Assembly (NCBI GenBank): GCA_963825405.1
Contig: CAWGTB010000004.1
Coordinates: 186,001 to 250,000 of the forward strand
Source: JACPNO01 sp963825405
Lineage (GTDB): Bacteria > Acidobacteriota > Terriglobia > Bryobacterales > Bryobacteraceae
DNA: 64,000 nt
Reading direction: 5' to 3'
Shown here: in pieces, positions 9,361 through 17,092 of the stretch
How the letters are laid out: each line of letters starts with the position of its first letter
Position numbering within the stretch: position 1 is the stretch's first letter
Notes under the pieces: generated by a model
Database searches by the model: none
What the model was told of the DNA's origin: nothing
What the model saw: only the letters and a program-made list of their open reading frames with translations
Program-made: the position numbers and the translations under genes

Positions 9361-9378
9361 CTACAAGAACTCTTGTAG
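9361..9378. promoter_or_regulatory. Palindrome upstream of padR (candidate PadR operator)
   Basis: CTACAAG, spacer AACT, CTTGTAG is a perfect 7-bp inverted repeat about 40 bp upstream of the padR start, in the divergent intergenic region. PadR dimers bind short palindromes of this kind near their own promoters. Assignment to PadR rather than ArsR rests on position only. Confidence 0.5.
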
Positions 9379-9403
9379 ATTGTCCAGAGGAACCAAATAT
9401 TTT

Positions 9404-9447
9404 CTATATATACCTTGACACGTATATTCTTAGCAGAGTATATATAG
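9404..9447 (+). promoter_or_regulatory. Sigma-70 promoter of the arsR operon inside a 10-bp inverted repeat
   Basis: TTGACA at 9415-9420 and TATATA at 9439-9444 are separated by 18 bp, a strong sigma-70 promoter. It is bracketed by a perfect inverted repeat, CTATATATAC (9404-9413) and GTATATATAG (9438-9447), whose right arm covers the -10 box. A dimeric repressor bound there would block transcription, so this is a candidate ArsR operator. The predicted transcription start falls on or next to the GTG at 9451, which suggests a leaderless or nearly leaderless mRNA. Confidence 0.65.
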
Positions 9448-9450
9448 GGG

Positions 9451-9834
9451 GTGGAATCCGTGTTCGAAATCATTGCGGAGCCAAACCGCCGAGCGATATT
9501 GAGCCTTCTGGTCTCGTCACAACAATCGGTGGGAGAGATCGAGCGTCAACTTCGTATGACGCAGCCCACCGTGTCAAAGCACCTGCGAGTGCTGCGCGAT
9601 GCCGGTTTCGTAGAGTCCACGGTGGACGCACAGCGCCGTCTCTACCGGCTGAAACCTGAACCACTTCAGGAGCTGGATGCCTGGCTCGCTCCTTTCCGCC
9701 GGTTCTGGTCCGCTCACGTAGATGCGCTCGAACGCCACCTCGACCGCATGGGGAATTCGACACCAACGAAAAGGAAGACAACGAGAAAACGACGCGGCCC
9801 CAACCGCAAACATCACAAAGGAGAAACCAAATGA
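9451..9834 (+). CDS. ArsR-family winged-helix regulator
   Basis: This 127-residue protein shows the ArsR/SmtB layout: VFEIIAEPNRRAILSLL, the recognition region QLRMTQPTVSKHLRVLRDAG, and the wing DAQRRLYRLKPEPLQEL. No metal-binding Cys pair is visible, so it belongs to the non-metal group commonly paired with AHSA1 genes. The C-terminus is basic (KRKTTRKRRG). Translation starts at GTG 9451; a second in-frame GTG at 9460 would have GGGGG upstream. The stop overlaps the ATG of the VOC gene, so the two are coupled. Confidence 0.88.
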   Translation: MESVFEIIAEPNRRAILSLLVSSQQSVGEIERQLRMTQPTVSKHLRVLRDAGFVESTVDAQRRLYRLKPEPLQELDAWLAPFRRFWSAHVDALERHLDRMGNSTPTKRKTTRKRRGPNRKHHKGETK

Positions 9835-10223
9835 AAATCAAGCTGACAAGCATATACGTGGACGACCAGGACAAGGCCCTGCGCTTCTATACGGACGTAC
9901 TGGGCTTTGCCAAGAAGGCCGATTTCAGCCAGGGCCCATTTCGTTGGCTGACCGTGGCGTCGCCTGAGGAGCCGGACGGCACTCAGCTCCAGCTGGCTCT
10001 GAACAACAACCCCGCGGCCAAAGCGTATCAGCAGGCGATTTTTCAGCAGAGCCAGCCCGTGGCTATGTTCTTCACCGACGACATCAAGGGCGACTACGAG
10101 CGGATCAAAGCCCGCGGCGCCGAGTTCACGATGCCGCCCACCGACGTGACCGCCTCGACCATTGCCATGCTGAAGGACACCTGCGGCAACCTCATTCAGC
10201 TCACGCAGCTTACACGCTACTAA
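9831..10223 (+). CDS. VOC/glyoxalase-family protein
   Basis: This 130-residue single-domain protein has the vicinal oxygen chelate pattern: KLTSIYVDDQDKALRFYTDV, then FRWLTVASPEEPDGTQLQLA, then VAMFFTDDIKGDYERIKARG and a C-terminal DTCGNLIQLTQ. It lacks the full His/Glu metal set of true glyoxalase I and is closer to uncharacterised small VOC proteins. An AAAGGAG ribosome-binding site precedes the ATG, which overlaps the arsR stop. It lies between arsR and an AHSA1 gene, which are usually adjacent, and appears to have been inserted there. Confidence 0.85.
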   Translation: MKIKLTSIYVDDQDKALRFYTDVLGFAKKADFSQGPFRWLTVASPEEPDGTQLQLALNNNPAAKAYQQAIFQQSQPVAMFFTDDIKGDYERIKARGAEFTMPPTDVTASTIAMLKDTCGNLIQLTQLTRY

Positions 10224-10251
10224 ATGCGGCCGTTCCGCTCATTGGCGCAGC

Positions 10252-10306
10252 TCCGCCGGTTCTGGTCCGCTTACGTGGATGCTCTCAAACGCCACCTCGA
10301 CCGCAT
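10252..10306 (+). repeat. Duplicated fragment of the arsR 3' end
   Basis: These 55 bp match 9695-9749 inside arsR at 51 of 55 positions. Both copies encode the same peptide core (RRFWSAHVDALERHLDR against RRFWSAYVDALKRHLDR). The second copy lies directly upstream of the AHSA1 gene without the rest of an arsR gene. It is most simply the remnant of a second arsR whose body was lost, or a scar left when the VOC gene entered the arsR-AHSA1 pair. Confidence 0.85.
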
Positions 10307-10349
10307 TGCTCGATCCACATCGCCGAAAACGAGAGACAAGGAGAAGAAG

Positions 10350-10904
10350 ATGAACGATCGCGATCAGTACACACCGGGGCCGGCCACTGGCGCGGACGTG
10401 CGGAAGGACGACGAAAAGTGGACGCTCATTCTCGTCAGAGAACTGCGCCACCCGCCGGAAAAAGTCTGGCAGGCGCTGACCGACCCGGCGCATCTGCGCG
10501 AGTGGGCTCCCTTTGTAGTCGATGGAAGCCTGGGTACAGTTGGAGCCACGGTGAATCTCACCTGGGTGGCGGCGGGCAAGCCGCTGGAAACAAAAGTGAC
10601 GCGAGCCGACGCTCCCGAGGTGCTCGAGTACAGCGATATGCGGTGGGAACTGGAAGACATTGGTGGCGGCACCCGCCTGACGCTCTGGCACAAGATCGAT
10701 CGCCGCTTCATCTCGTGGGGCGCCGCGGGCTGGCACATTTCTTTCGATGTTCTGGATCGCCTTCTCAGCGGAACTCCCATCGGCCGCATGGTCGGCGGCG
10801 AGGCAATGAAGTTGAGCGGCTGGCAGCGATTGACCGCCGAATACGCAAAGCAGTTCGGCGTTGAGACGCCCAGCTGGCCGCAACAGGCGGGTCAAAAGTC
10901 GTGA
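10350..10904 (+). CDS. AHSA1/SRPBCC-domain protein
   Basis: This 184-residue protein has the activator-of-Hsp90/START-like pattern: VRELRHPPEKVWQALTDPAH, LREWAPF, then LEYSDMRWELEDIGGGTRL and a final helix with GWQRLTAEYAKQFG. Such proteins form a hydrophobic ligand pocket and commonly follow an arsR gene. The ATG at 10350 has AGGAGAAGA upstream and is preferred. The open frame extends back to 10224 only because it crosses the arsR-derived fragment. The stop is close to the DUF4256 gene. Confidence 0.85.
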   Translation: MNDRDQYTPGPATGADVRKDDEKWTLILVRELRHPPEKVWQALTDPAHLREWAPFVVDGSLGTVGATVNLTWVAAGKPLETKVTRADAPEVLEYSDMRWELEDIGGGTRLTLWHKIDRRFISWGAAGWHISFDVLDRLLSGTPIGRMVGGEAMKLSGWQRLTAEYAKQFGVETPSWPQQAGQKS

Positions 10905-10924
10905 ATCGAGGTGGATCGCAAAAC

Positions 10925-11497
10925 ATGCGGATAGCCAAAACCAAAAAAGAGTTGTCACCAGATCAACGTAAAGAACTACTCAGAGCATTGAAAGCCCGTT
11001 TTGAGAAAAACGCGAACCGCCACAAAGGTCTTGAATGGGCGAGAGTACAAGCGAAGCTGGAGACCGATACGGAAAAACTGTGGTCACTCAATGAAATGGA
11101 AAGAACCGGCGGCGAGCCAGATGTTGTTGGTCACGATACAAAGACGGGCGAGTACATTTTTTATGATTGTTCAGCGGAAAGTCCCAAAGGCCGCAGAAGT
11201 GTTTGTTACGACGGTGAGGCTCTGGAGTCAAGGAAAGAACATAAACCAGAAAATAGCGCTATGGATATGGCTGCCGCCATGGGCATTGAGCTTTTGACTG
11301 AAGAACAATATCGGGAGCTGCAGAAACTGGAAAATTTCGATACGAAAACATCGAGCTGGGTGCGAACTCCTGACGATATTCGAGAACTCGGCGGCGCCGT
11401 TTTTTGTGATCGCCGCTACGATCATGTCTTCCTGTATCACAACGGTGCGGAATCTTACTATGCCGCCAGGGGGTTCCGTGGCTCGCTGAGGGTCTAA
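10925..11497 (+). CDS. DUF4256 domain protein
   Basis: This protein of about 190 residues matches DUF4256. It opens with KKELSPDQRKELLRALKARF and continues with LNEMERTGGEPDVV, the segment YIFYDCSAESPKGRRSVCYD, and a C-terminal GAVFCDRRYDHVFLYHNGAE. The function is unknown. Base composition is visibly more AT-rich than its neighbours, with many AAA and GAA codons, which suggests acquisition by transfer. The ATG at 10925 fits family length; a GTG at 10901 overlapping the AHSA1 stop is the alternative. Confidence 0.8.
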   Translation: MRIAKTKKELSPDQRKELLRALKARFEKNANRHKGLEWARVQAKLETDTEKLWSLNEMERTGGEPDVVGHDTKTGEYIFYDCSAESPKGRRSVCYDGEALESRKEHKPENSAMDMAAAMGIELLTEEQYRELQKLENFDTKTSSWVRTPDDIRELGGAVFCDRRYDHVFLYHNGAESYYAARGFRGSLRV

Positions 11498-11504
11498 ATT
11501 TCGC

Positions 11505-11912
11505 ATGGAATCAACTCTAAAGACCAGCTCCAAAGCACAGACCATCGTCTATTGGATCGTCACCGCGCTCCTCTGCCTGCAGATGAGCTTCACGGCCTAC
11601 GCGCAACTGCGCGTGCCGCAGGTGGCGGAGGCCTTTACGCACCTCGGCTTCCCCGCCTACTTCCGGGTGGAGCTCTCGTGGGCCAAGTTCCTCGGCGTGT
11701 TGCTGCTGCTTGCGCCGGTGCCGGCGTGGCTCAAGGAGTGGGCCTACGCCGGCTTTGCCATTACCGTTGTCTCGGCGCTCATCGCCCATTTCGCGGTGGG
11801 CGATGGCCCGGAAGCGTGGGGCTGGGCGGCCGGCACCGGCGTGCTTTGGGGGCTCTCGTACTTTTTCTGGCGCCGTTGGCAGTCGTCTGCAGTTACGCGG
11901 GCGGGGGCCTGA
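11505..11912 (+). CDS. DoxX-like integral membrane protein
   Basis: This 135-residue protein is predicted to have four membrane helices: IVYWIVTALLCLQMSFTAYA, then FLGVLLLLAPVPAW, then YAGFAITVVSALIAHFAVG and GTGVLWGLSYFFWRRW. The intervening LRVPQVAEAFTHLGFPAYFR loop is typical of the DoxX-like group. Its substrate or redox role is unknown. It starts 8 bp after the DUF4256 gene and is probably the last gene of this small operon before a gene on the opposite strand. Confidence 0.8.
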   Translation: MESTLKTSSKAQTIVYWIVTALLCLQMSFTAYAQLRVPQVAEAFTHLGFPAYFRVELSWAKFLGVLLLLAPVPAWLKEWAYAGFAITVVSALIAHFAVGDGPEAWGWAAGTGVLWGLSYFFWRRWQSSAVTRAGA

Positions 11913-11921
11913 CGCGCCGGA

Positions 11922-12473
11922 TTATCGGCTGGTCTTCGTCCGCATCCGCTCGTAGCGTAGCCCGACCGATCCATTCGAGTAGGACTTGCACTCGGTCAAC
12001 TTGAAGTCGCGCTGCGGGAACTTGCCCGGGAAGCCGGGGATGCCATCACCCAAGAGAACCGGACCAAGACCGATGTAGAGTTCGTCCACCAAATCCTCTT
12101 GCAGGAAACTGCGGCACAACTGGCCCCCGCCGCCCAGGTAGATGTCTTTCCCTTTGCGGCGTTTTAGCTTTCTCACGAAGGCTGTCAGAGATCCGCTCAC
12201 CACTTCGAATCCATCGCGTTTGCCCGGCTTCCAACGCCGCGAGAATACGTAGTTGGAGATGCCCGGCATCTCCGGAATCTCGCCGCTCTTGCGCATTTCC
12301 GCCGTGGCAGCCGCTGTCTTGCGGCCCATGATGGTGGTGTCGATCTTGGCGAAGAAGTCTGCCATCAGCGCTTCGCCTTCTTTGTCTATCACCAGATAAT
12401 CGATGGCGCCGTTCCGCCGCGCAATATAGCCGTCGATGCTGATTCCGAATCCCAGGATGACTTTCCGTGGCAT
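11922..12473 (-). CDS. RibD C-terminal/dihydrofolate reductase-like protein
   Basis: This 183-residue protein begins KVILGFGISIDGYIARRNG, the substrate strand of the RibD-C/DHFR-like family. It then has TTIMGRKTAAA and KDIYLGGGGQLCRSFLQEDL, where the GGGG turn binds the NADPH phosphates, and ends with LYIGLGPVLLGDG. Members reduce pteridine- or riboflavin-like substrates. It is a stand-alone copy far from riboflavin genes, so the substrate is unclear. It is convergent with the DoxX gene, with 9 bp between the stops. Confidence 0.82.
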   Translation of the reverse strand: MPRKVILGFGISIDGYIARRNGAIDYLVIDKEGEALMADFFAKIDTTIMGRKTAAATAEMRKSGEIPEMPGISNYVFSRRWKPGKRDGFEVVSGSLTAFVRKLKRRKGKDIYLGGGGQLCRSFLQEDLVDELYIGLGPVLLGDGIPGFPGKFPQRDFKLTECKSYSNGSVGLRYERMRTKTSR

Positions 12474-12536
12474 TGCCGCGATTGTAGGTGGACCGTTTAC
12501 TTACCGTCAAGGGAAAACTAATATTGAGTCAAGGCC

Positions 12537-12938
12537 ATGACGAAACCAGAAATTGCCTGCATTGCGCCGTTCTTCATTGTCAGGAATGTCCCGGCGGCGC
12601 TGTCGTTTTATCGCGACCGTCTCGGGTTCGATATCACGTTTCAGGGGCCCGAACCAGACGACATCTTCTTTGGCATTGTCGAGCGTGGCGCCGCGATGAT
12701 CATGCTCAAGGACGTGGGTGTAGAACCACTTCCGAACTACCAGCGAGACATCAAAAAAGGCTGGGCGCGTTGGGACGCGTACCTCTGTGTTCCCGATCCT
12801 GACGCGTTGGCGGCAGAATTCTCGTCGCGCAATGTGGAGTTTTCCGAACCGCTCAAAGATACCCATGATGGCCTGCGTGGATTCGAGCTCAAGGACGCCG
12901 ACGGCTACGTTTTGTTTTTCGGCCGTACTCGTTCCTGA
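12537..12938 (+). CDS. VOC-family (bleomycin-resistance-like) protein
   Basis: This 133-residue protein has two beta-alpha-beta modules: PFFIVRNVPAALSFYRDRLG and the second half WDAYLCVPDPDALAAEFSSR, ending GLRGFELKDADGYVLFFGR with the family Glu in the FELKD strand. It is similar in size and order to the glyoxalase/bleomycin-resistance group. Substrate and metal dependence cannot be deduced. It is divergent from the RibD-like gene. Confidence 0.83.
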   Translation: MTKPEIACIAPFFIVRNVPAALSFYRDRLGFDITFQGPEPDDIFFGIVERGAAMIMLKDVGVEPLPNYQRDIKKGWARWDAYLCVPDPDALAAEFSSRNVEFSEPLKDTHDGLRGFELKDADGYVLFFGRTRS

Positions 12939-12956
12939 GCGCCGACTCAGTCAGAT

Positions 12957-13358
12957 CTAGCCGTTTTCGACGCGCGCCTTTATATCCGAGTACGCAGCAT
13001 CGATGAGGCTGCTGAGAGCCGCGGCGTTGGCGGCCGTTGCCGGCCTTAGCTTTACATGGCGCATGAACTTGCCGGTGCCTTGCAACAGGCGGCCCGGATC
13101 CGGCAGCGCTGCGCCATGAAAAAAACCGACGTTTACGTGCGCAGTGAATACTTTTACGTAGCCGAACGGCGCATCTCCCAGACATGCCACCGGACAGCCG
13201 TCGTGCAAGAGCTCCCGAACTTCGTCCCCGCACTTTCGCATTACGTCAAACCACTGATGGGCGATTGCTCCCAATTCACCTGCGTGCTCGTTCATCCACG
13301 CATCAATGGCGGGATCCCACTCGACAGCGCCGTTGAATCGCAGGAAATCCGTTCTCAT
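12957..13358 (-). CDS. DUF1801 domain protein
   Basis: This 133-residue protein carries the DUF1801 core: a helical start, then CGDEVRELLHDGCPVACLGD, YVKVFTAHVNVGFFHGAALP, and the hallmark DPGRLLQGTGKFMRHVKLR. The family has a small alpha/beta fold with no known activity. A second DUF1801 gene is divergent to it 55 bp away, so the two share one intergenic promoter region. Confidence 0.82.
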   Translation of the reverse strand: MRTDFLRFNGAVEWDPAIDAWMNEHAGELGAIAHQWFDVMRKCGDEVRELLHDGCPVACLGDAPFGYVKVFTAHVNVGFFHGAALPDPGRLLQGTGKFMRHVKLRPATAANAAALSSLIDAAYSDIKARVENG

Positions 13359-13413
13359 GTAGCACTCTTAATTGTAGTGCGCGCTAAAATAGGTGCGAGC
13401 GTTGGAGTTGTAC

Positions 13414-13842
13414 ATGAAAAAGCCCGTCCCGGTGGAATCTGCCTCCGCATTAATCGACCAGAAGATCAAGGAACTTGGGGACTGGCGCGGGAAGATGCTC
13501 GCGAAAGTGCGCGTAATCATACACCAGGCAGACCCCGAGATCGTCGAAGAGTGGAAGTGGATGGGGACTCCCGTCTTTTCCCACGGCGGCATCGTCTGCA
13601 CCGGAGAGACGTACAAGAGCGTCGTCAAGCTGACATTTGCCAAGGGCGCTGTGTTGCCGGACCCTGCAGGTCTATTCAACTCCAGCCTCGACGGGAATGT
13701 CCGGCGCGCCATCGACATCCACGAAGGCGACAAGGTCAATGAGGCGGCCTTGAAGGATCTCATCCGCGCTGCAGTGACGCTCAATCTCAACGGCAAGAGC
13801 AAGCCGAAGCCCCGGCGGGCGAGCAGCAAGCGCGCCGGCTAG
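13414..13842 (+). CDS. DUF1801 domain protein
   Basis: This 142-residue protein has the DUF1801 markers EEWKWMGTPVFSHGGIVCTG, YKSVVKLTFAKGAVLPDPAG, and LFNSSLDGNVRRAIDIHEGD. The basic C-terminal tail (KSKPKPRRASSKRAG) resembles those of nucleic-acid-associated proteins. The ATG at 13414 is chosen because GGAG lies six bases upstream. The pairing with a divergent DUF1801 gene suggests an old duplication. Confidence 0.83.
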   Translation: MKKPVPVESASALIDQKIKELGDWRGKMLAKVRVIIHQADPEIVEEWKWMGTPVFSHGGIVCTGETYKSVVKLTFAKGAVLPDPAGLFNSSLDGNVRRAIDIHEGDKVNEAALKDLIRAAVTLNLNGKSKPKPRRASSKRAG

Positions 13843-13867
13843 CTGTGATCTATCCACCTGATTTGAG

Positions 13868-13943
13868 TGGTGAGCGCGGAAGGAATCGAACCTTCAACCT
13901 AGTGATTAAGAGTCACTTGCTCTGCCAATTGAGCTACGCGCCC
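13868..13943 (-). tRNA. tRNA-Lys (CTT)
   Basis: The reverse strand folds as a complete tRNA. The acceptor stem GGGCGCG pairs with CGCGCTC, including one G-U pair. The D arm reads GCTC...GAGC, the anticodon stem-loop is AGTGA-CTCTTAA-TCACT with anticodon CTT, and the T arm is GAAGG-TTCGATT-CCTTC. The discriminator A is followed by an encoded CCA. This is a lysine tRNA reading AAG. No mobile element borders it within the window. Confidence 0.95.
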
Positions 13944-14056
13944 TGACTGTAGAAAACGTTTCTCGCGGGAATGAAAAGCCGAACCGAACACCTGTCATTG
14001 TAATAACACCGATGCCCCCGCGCAACGTGTTATTCTGGCTCGGGTCAATCGATTCT

Positions 14057-14668
14057 ATGCATTTGCTACCTACTCCAGAGGAAGTCGTCCAGGTTTTGCG
14101 CGATACCGGCGCGCTGCGGGAAGGCCATTTCGAGTACCCAACCGGTTATCATTCCAACGAATATTTGCAGGTCCCTCTCGCCATGCGCTATTACCAGCAT
14201 GCGCGCACGTTGAGCGTGGGGCTGAGCCGCCTGCTGCGCGCCCATTCCGAAATCCGCGCCATGATTCCGGAGCTTTCCATCGTCGCGCCCGCCACCGCCG
14301 GGCTGCCGGTCGCCTATGGCGTCTGCGAAGCGCTGCGCGCCAAGCAGGTTTACTGGGCGGAGGAAACCGACGACGGGAAAATGCGCTTCCGCCAATACCT
14401 GGAGCAGCATCCGGGGGAGCAGGTGGTGCTGGTCGATGATATCCTCCGCACCGGCCGCAAGCTGAGAGTGATGAAAGATCTGTTGGAATCACGCGGCGCA
14501 ACCGTGGTGGCGCTGGCGGTAATCATTTACCAACCCAATCCGGGTACGCACGATTTCGGCAACGTGCCGTTTTATTACCTCAGCAAAATGGACGCCAGTT
14601 ATTACACCGACACCGCCCGCTGCGAGCTCTGCCGCCGCGGCGCGCCGTTGGACAAAGTTTGGGTTTGA
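14057..14668 (+). CDS. Orotate phosphoribosyltransferase-like PRTase
   Basis: This protein of about 203 residues has the type I phosphoribosyltransferase PRPP loop QVVLVDDILRTGRKL and the upstream IVAPATAGLPVAYGVCEAL turn that holds the pyrophosphate. The opening LRDTGALREGHFEYPTGYHS resembles the OPRT hood. The C-terminal DTARCELCRRGAPLD with two Cys is unusual and could bind a metal. A more standard pyrE lies at 32.6 kb, so this paralogue may act on another base. The ATG at 14057 is preferred; 14012 is also in frame. Confidence 0.75.
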   Translation: MHLLPTPEEVVQVLRDTGALREGHFEYPTGYHSNEYLQVPLAMRYYQHARTLSVGLSRLLRAHSEIRAMIPELSIVAPATAGLPVAYGVCEALRAKQVYWAEETDDGKMRFRQYLEQHPGEQVVLVDDILRTGRKLRVMKDLLESRGATVVALAVIIYQPNPGTHDFGNVPFYYLSKMDASYYTDTARCELCRRGAPLDKVWV

Positions 14669-14691
14669 TCGCAAGATCCGGATAGATTGCC

Positions 14692-15783
14692 GTGCCGAAG
14701 CGCCGTAGGCTGGACAGTATGCAGACCAGTCAAATCCTCATGGATGAAGTGCGGTGGCAGGCAGTGCTGGCGCACGAAATTTGCGCCAACGAAGCCTTCG
14801 TGTACGCAGTGCGCTCGACCGGAATTTATTGCCGGCCCTGGTGCTCTTCGCGGCGTCCGAAGCGGGAGAACGTTGAATTTTTTCCCGCTCCGCAAGCTGC
14901 CGAGAAGGCCGGATACCGGGCCTGCCAGCGTTGCCGGCCGCTGCAGGCGCGCCCTCACAATCCGCAATTGGAGCTGATCCGGCGCGTGTGCCGTTCGATT
15001 GAAGGGCATCTGGATTCACCGCCGAAACTCGCCGCGCTCGGCAAGGAGACGGCCACCAGCCCCTTTCACCTGCAGCGCACGTTCAAGCGCTTCGTGGGCA
15101 TCACGCCTCGGCAATATGCCGACGCGCTGCGAGTGGAAAGGCTCAAGAGCAGCCTGCGCGAAGGCAGTGAAGTGACGCCCGCGCTTTACGACGCCGGCTA
15201 CGGCTCGAGCAGCCGTCTCTACGAAAACGCCCCGCAGCAGCTCGGCATGACGCCCGCAACGTACAAGCGCGGCGGAGAAGGCATGCGCATCGGCTACACC
15301 ACGGTGCGCTCCCCGCTGGGGCGGCTGCTGGTCGCCGGAACCGAGCGCGGCATCTGCGCCGTAAGCTTGGGCGATAGCGAGGAAAAACTAGCTGCCGGAC
15401 TGCGCGAGGAATATCCGCGGGCCGAAATTCAGCGTGACGATCTGCGTCTGCGCCAATGGGTCACTGCACTGGTGAGCCACCTGCAAGGCGAAACGCCCAA
15501 TCTGGATTTGCCGCTCGACGTGCGCGCGACCGCGTTCGAATGGCGCGTGTGGCAGGAACTGCGCAAGGTTCCGTTCGGCGCGACGCGGACTTACTCGGAA
15601 ATTGCCCAGGCGTTGGGCCGTCCTCGCGCCGTTCGCGCCGTGGCCAACGCCTGCGGCGCCAATCCCGCGGCCATTGTGATTCCCTGCCATCGCGCCGTCC
15701 GCAAAGACGGCACGACGGGCGGCTACCGCTGGGGCGTCGAGCGCAAGAAACTGCTGCTGGAGCGCGAAGCGCGCGGCGCATAG
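14692..15783 (+). CDS. ada: Bifunctional Ada: DNA alkylation sensor and O6-alkylguanine-DNA alkyltransferase
   Basis: All three Ada parts are present in 363 residues. The N-terminal zinc domain has four Cys in IYCRPWC and GYRACQRCRP. The AraC-type HTH domain has TSPFHLQRTFKRFVGITPRQ. The C-terminal alkyltransferase has the active-site ANPAAIVIPCHRAVRKDG, with Cys in PCHR, and the Asn-hinge ANACGANP. The protein repairs O6-alkylguanine and methylphosphotriesters and activates alkylation-response genes, probably including its own. The GTG at 14692 gives the full frame; an ATG at 14719 is an alternative start. Confidence 0.93.
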   Translation: MPKRRRLDSMQTSQILMDEVRWQAVLAHEICANEAFVYAVRSTGIYCRPWCSSRRPKRENVEFFPAPQAAEKAGYRACQRCRPLQARPHNPQLELIRRVCRSIEGHLDSPPKLAALGKETATSPFHLQRTFKRFVGITPRQYADALRVERLKSSLREGSEVTPALYDAGYGSSSRLYENAPQQLGMTPATYKRGGEGMRIGYTTVRSPLGRLLVAGTERGICAVSLGDSEEKLAAGLREEYPRAEIQRDDLRLRQWVTALVSHLQGETPNLDLPLDVRATAFEWRVWQELRKVPFGATRTYSEIAQALGRPRAVRAVANACGANPAAIVIPCHRAVRKDGTTGGYRWGVERKKLLLEREARGA

Positions 15784-15875
15784 GCCGGCTCAACCGTATC
15801 CGTCAGACGAACCCAGGGTCAGTGGATGAGCTGACCAAGTGAGCGGGGTACGCTGGTGGCAACCGCCAGAACCGG

Positions 15876-16754
15876 TCACTTGAAGTTCAGCGTCGAGCAG
15901 GCGACAGACTCGAGTATGCGACGAGTCTCGTCGAATCGTTGCGGATTTTGCCATCGTTGGGAATATCCAGCGACGACCCACTCTTCCGGCTGATCCAGGC
16001 GCCAAAAGACAGCAATTATGGTCGGCGCGGCTGTTGGCCGCTCGGCAGGACCTTTTGTGGGTCGATCCGCATAGTAGTAAACCATCGGGTCGGTAGGGGC
16101 GAAGCAGGCAACGGTAATCGACTTCAGCTCCGAATCGAGGACCAATTGAGGGCGCAACCATTTTTCTAGATCGGCCATTCCAGGGGGATGCATTTGCCGA
16201 TATTTCGTTACAACCTCTGCGCGGCTGCCAACGGTGATCTTCGTCGTCCACGTGGCCTCCGAACCCGCGGTCGGAGTAACAACCGATTTCCGGGCCGGGA
16301 ATCCCGAAAAACCGCGCGCTCCTGTTGCAGGCGGAGTATGGTCGGTTGTGGTTTCTTTTCTAGCAGTCATCACGGACTCATTTTGAATGAAGGCCAAAAC
16401 AGCCTCAAGATCGCTGCGATTGTCGTCGCACAGGGCCTGCTCAGTTCCCTCCCAGTTACGGTCGTCGCGAGTTCTGTAGGTCGCGCACACCCCTGCTTGG
16501 TGGCTGCAATAGGAAACAGAACCTGATGCCGCATGGATCGCCACTGCGAACGACCCATTTGGGGGTAACCGAAAACCCTTTGGCGAATCGTTCCAGAGGA
16601 TCTCCCATCGCAGCACCGCCGCGAGCGTTTGCTCAGTTGATCGAACGCTCGGATTGCCAGCGCCGGCCGTCTGGGCGTGCAAGGCACTCGTCACAACGAT
16701 CCCTACGGTGAGTCCAACGAGGAGGACAGTTCGGCGTTGAGCGAGGCCTTTCAC
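15876..16754 (-). CDS. Hypothetical exported protein
   Basis: I do not recognise this 292-residue protein. It has a signal peptide (RTVLLVGLTVGIVVTSALHA with cleavage after AQT). The mature part is soluble with several Cys (SYCSHQAGVC, QALCDDN, VACFAPTD, VACST), consistent with disulfides outside the cytoplasm. Gly/Thr/Pro-rich linkers around residues 130-150 separate two halves. It stands alone between ada and an IS66 remnant, whose tail borders its 5' end. Confidence 0.6.
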   Translation of the reverse strand: MKGLAQRRTVLLVGLTVGIVVTSALHAQTAGAGNPSVRSTEQTLAAVLRWEILWNDSPKGFRLPPNGSFAVAIHAASGSVSYCSHQAGVCATYRTRDDRNWEGTEQALCDDNRSDLEAVLAFIQNESVMTARKETTTDHTPPATGARGFSGFPARKSVVTPTAGSEATWTTKITVGSRAEVVTKYRQMHPPGMADLEKWLRPQLVLDSELKSITVACFAPTDPMVYYYADRPTKGPAERPTAAPTIIAVFWRLDQPEEWVVAGYSQRWQNPQRFDETRRILESVACSTLNFK

Positions 16755-16804
16755 AACTGGGCTCTAAAGGAAGTTTTAACACACAATATCTCGCCACCGT
16801 TCGC

Positions 16805-17089
16805 TCAGGCGCGACTGGCAGCCCAACGAGATGGAGTAAGGGAGCTACCTGTGAGATTGTTCGCCGGCCCAGCCCCGGCAGCACTTTAAGGAGATACTCC
16901 TTCACGGGCATGTTGCGTCGGCGGCAGGTTTCCTCTACCGAGAGGATCGCTGCAACCTTCGGGCCGCGATTCCGCTTCGACTTCCTCGCGCGTCAAACCC
17001 GGCTCTCCCTCAAACCCGATGCGCTGCTTGCGCAGATACCGGTTCGACCGCAATATAGATCTTCGTCGCCAGTCCCAAGCCGAACACGC
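16805..17089 (-). mobile_element. IS66 remnant: tnpB start fused to the tnpC end
   Basis: Directly after the tnpA stop, the reverse strand opens a tnpB-like frame from GTG (FGLGLATKIYIAVEP), which breaks off after about 16 residues. Further on it resumes as the C-terminus of an IS66 transposase: KVAAILSVEETCRRRNMPVK, EYLLKVLPGLGRRTISQVA, and, after one more frame change, LTPSRWAASRA and a stop at 16805. Most of tnpB and tnpC is gone, so the element is dead. The internal junction lies near 17030-17050. The tail abuts the hypothetical exported gene. Confidence 0.75.
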
Positions 17090-17092
17090 GAC

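Noticed and set aside
13868..13943. tRNA-Lys as an integration site for a mobile island
   Set aside because: No integrase, direct repeat of the tRNA 3' end, or phage genes were found on either side.
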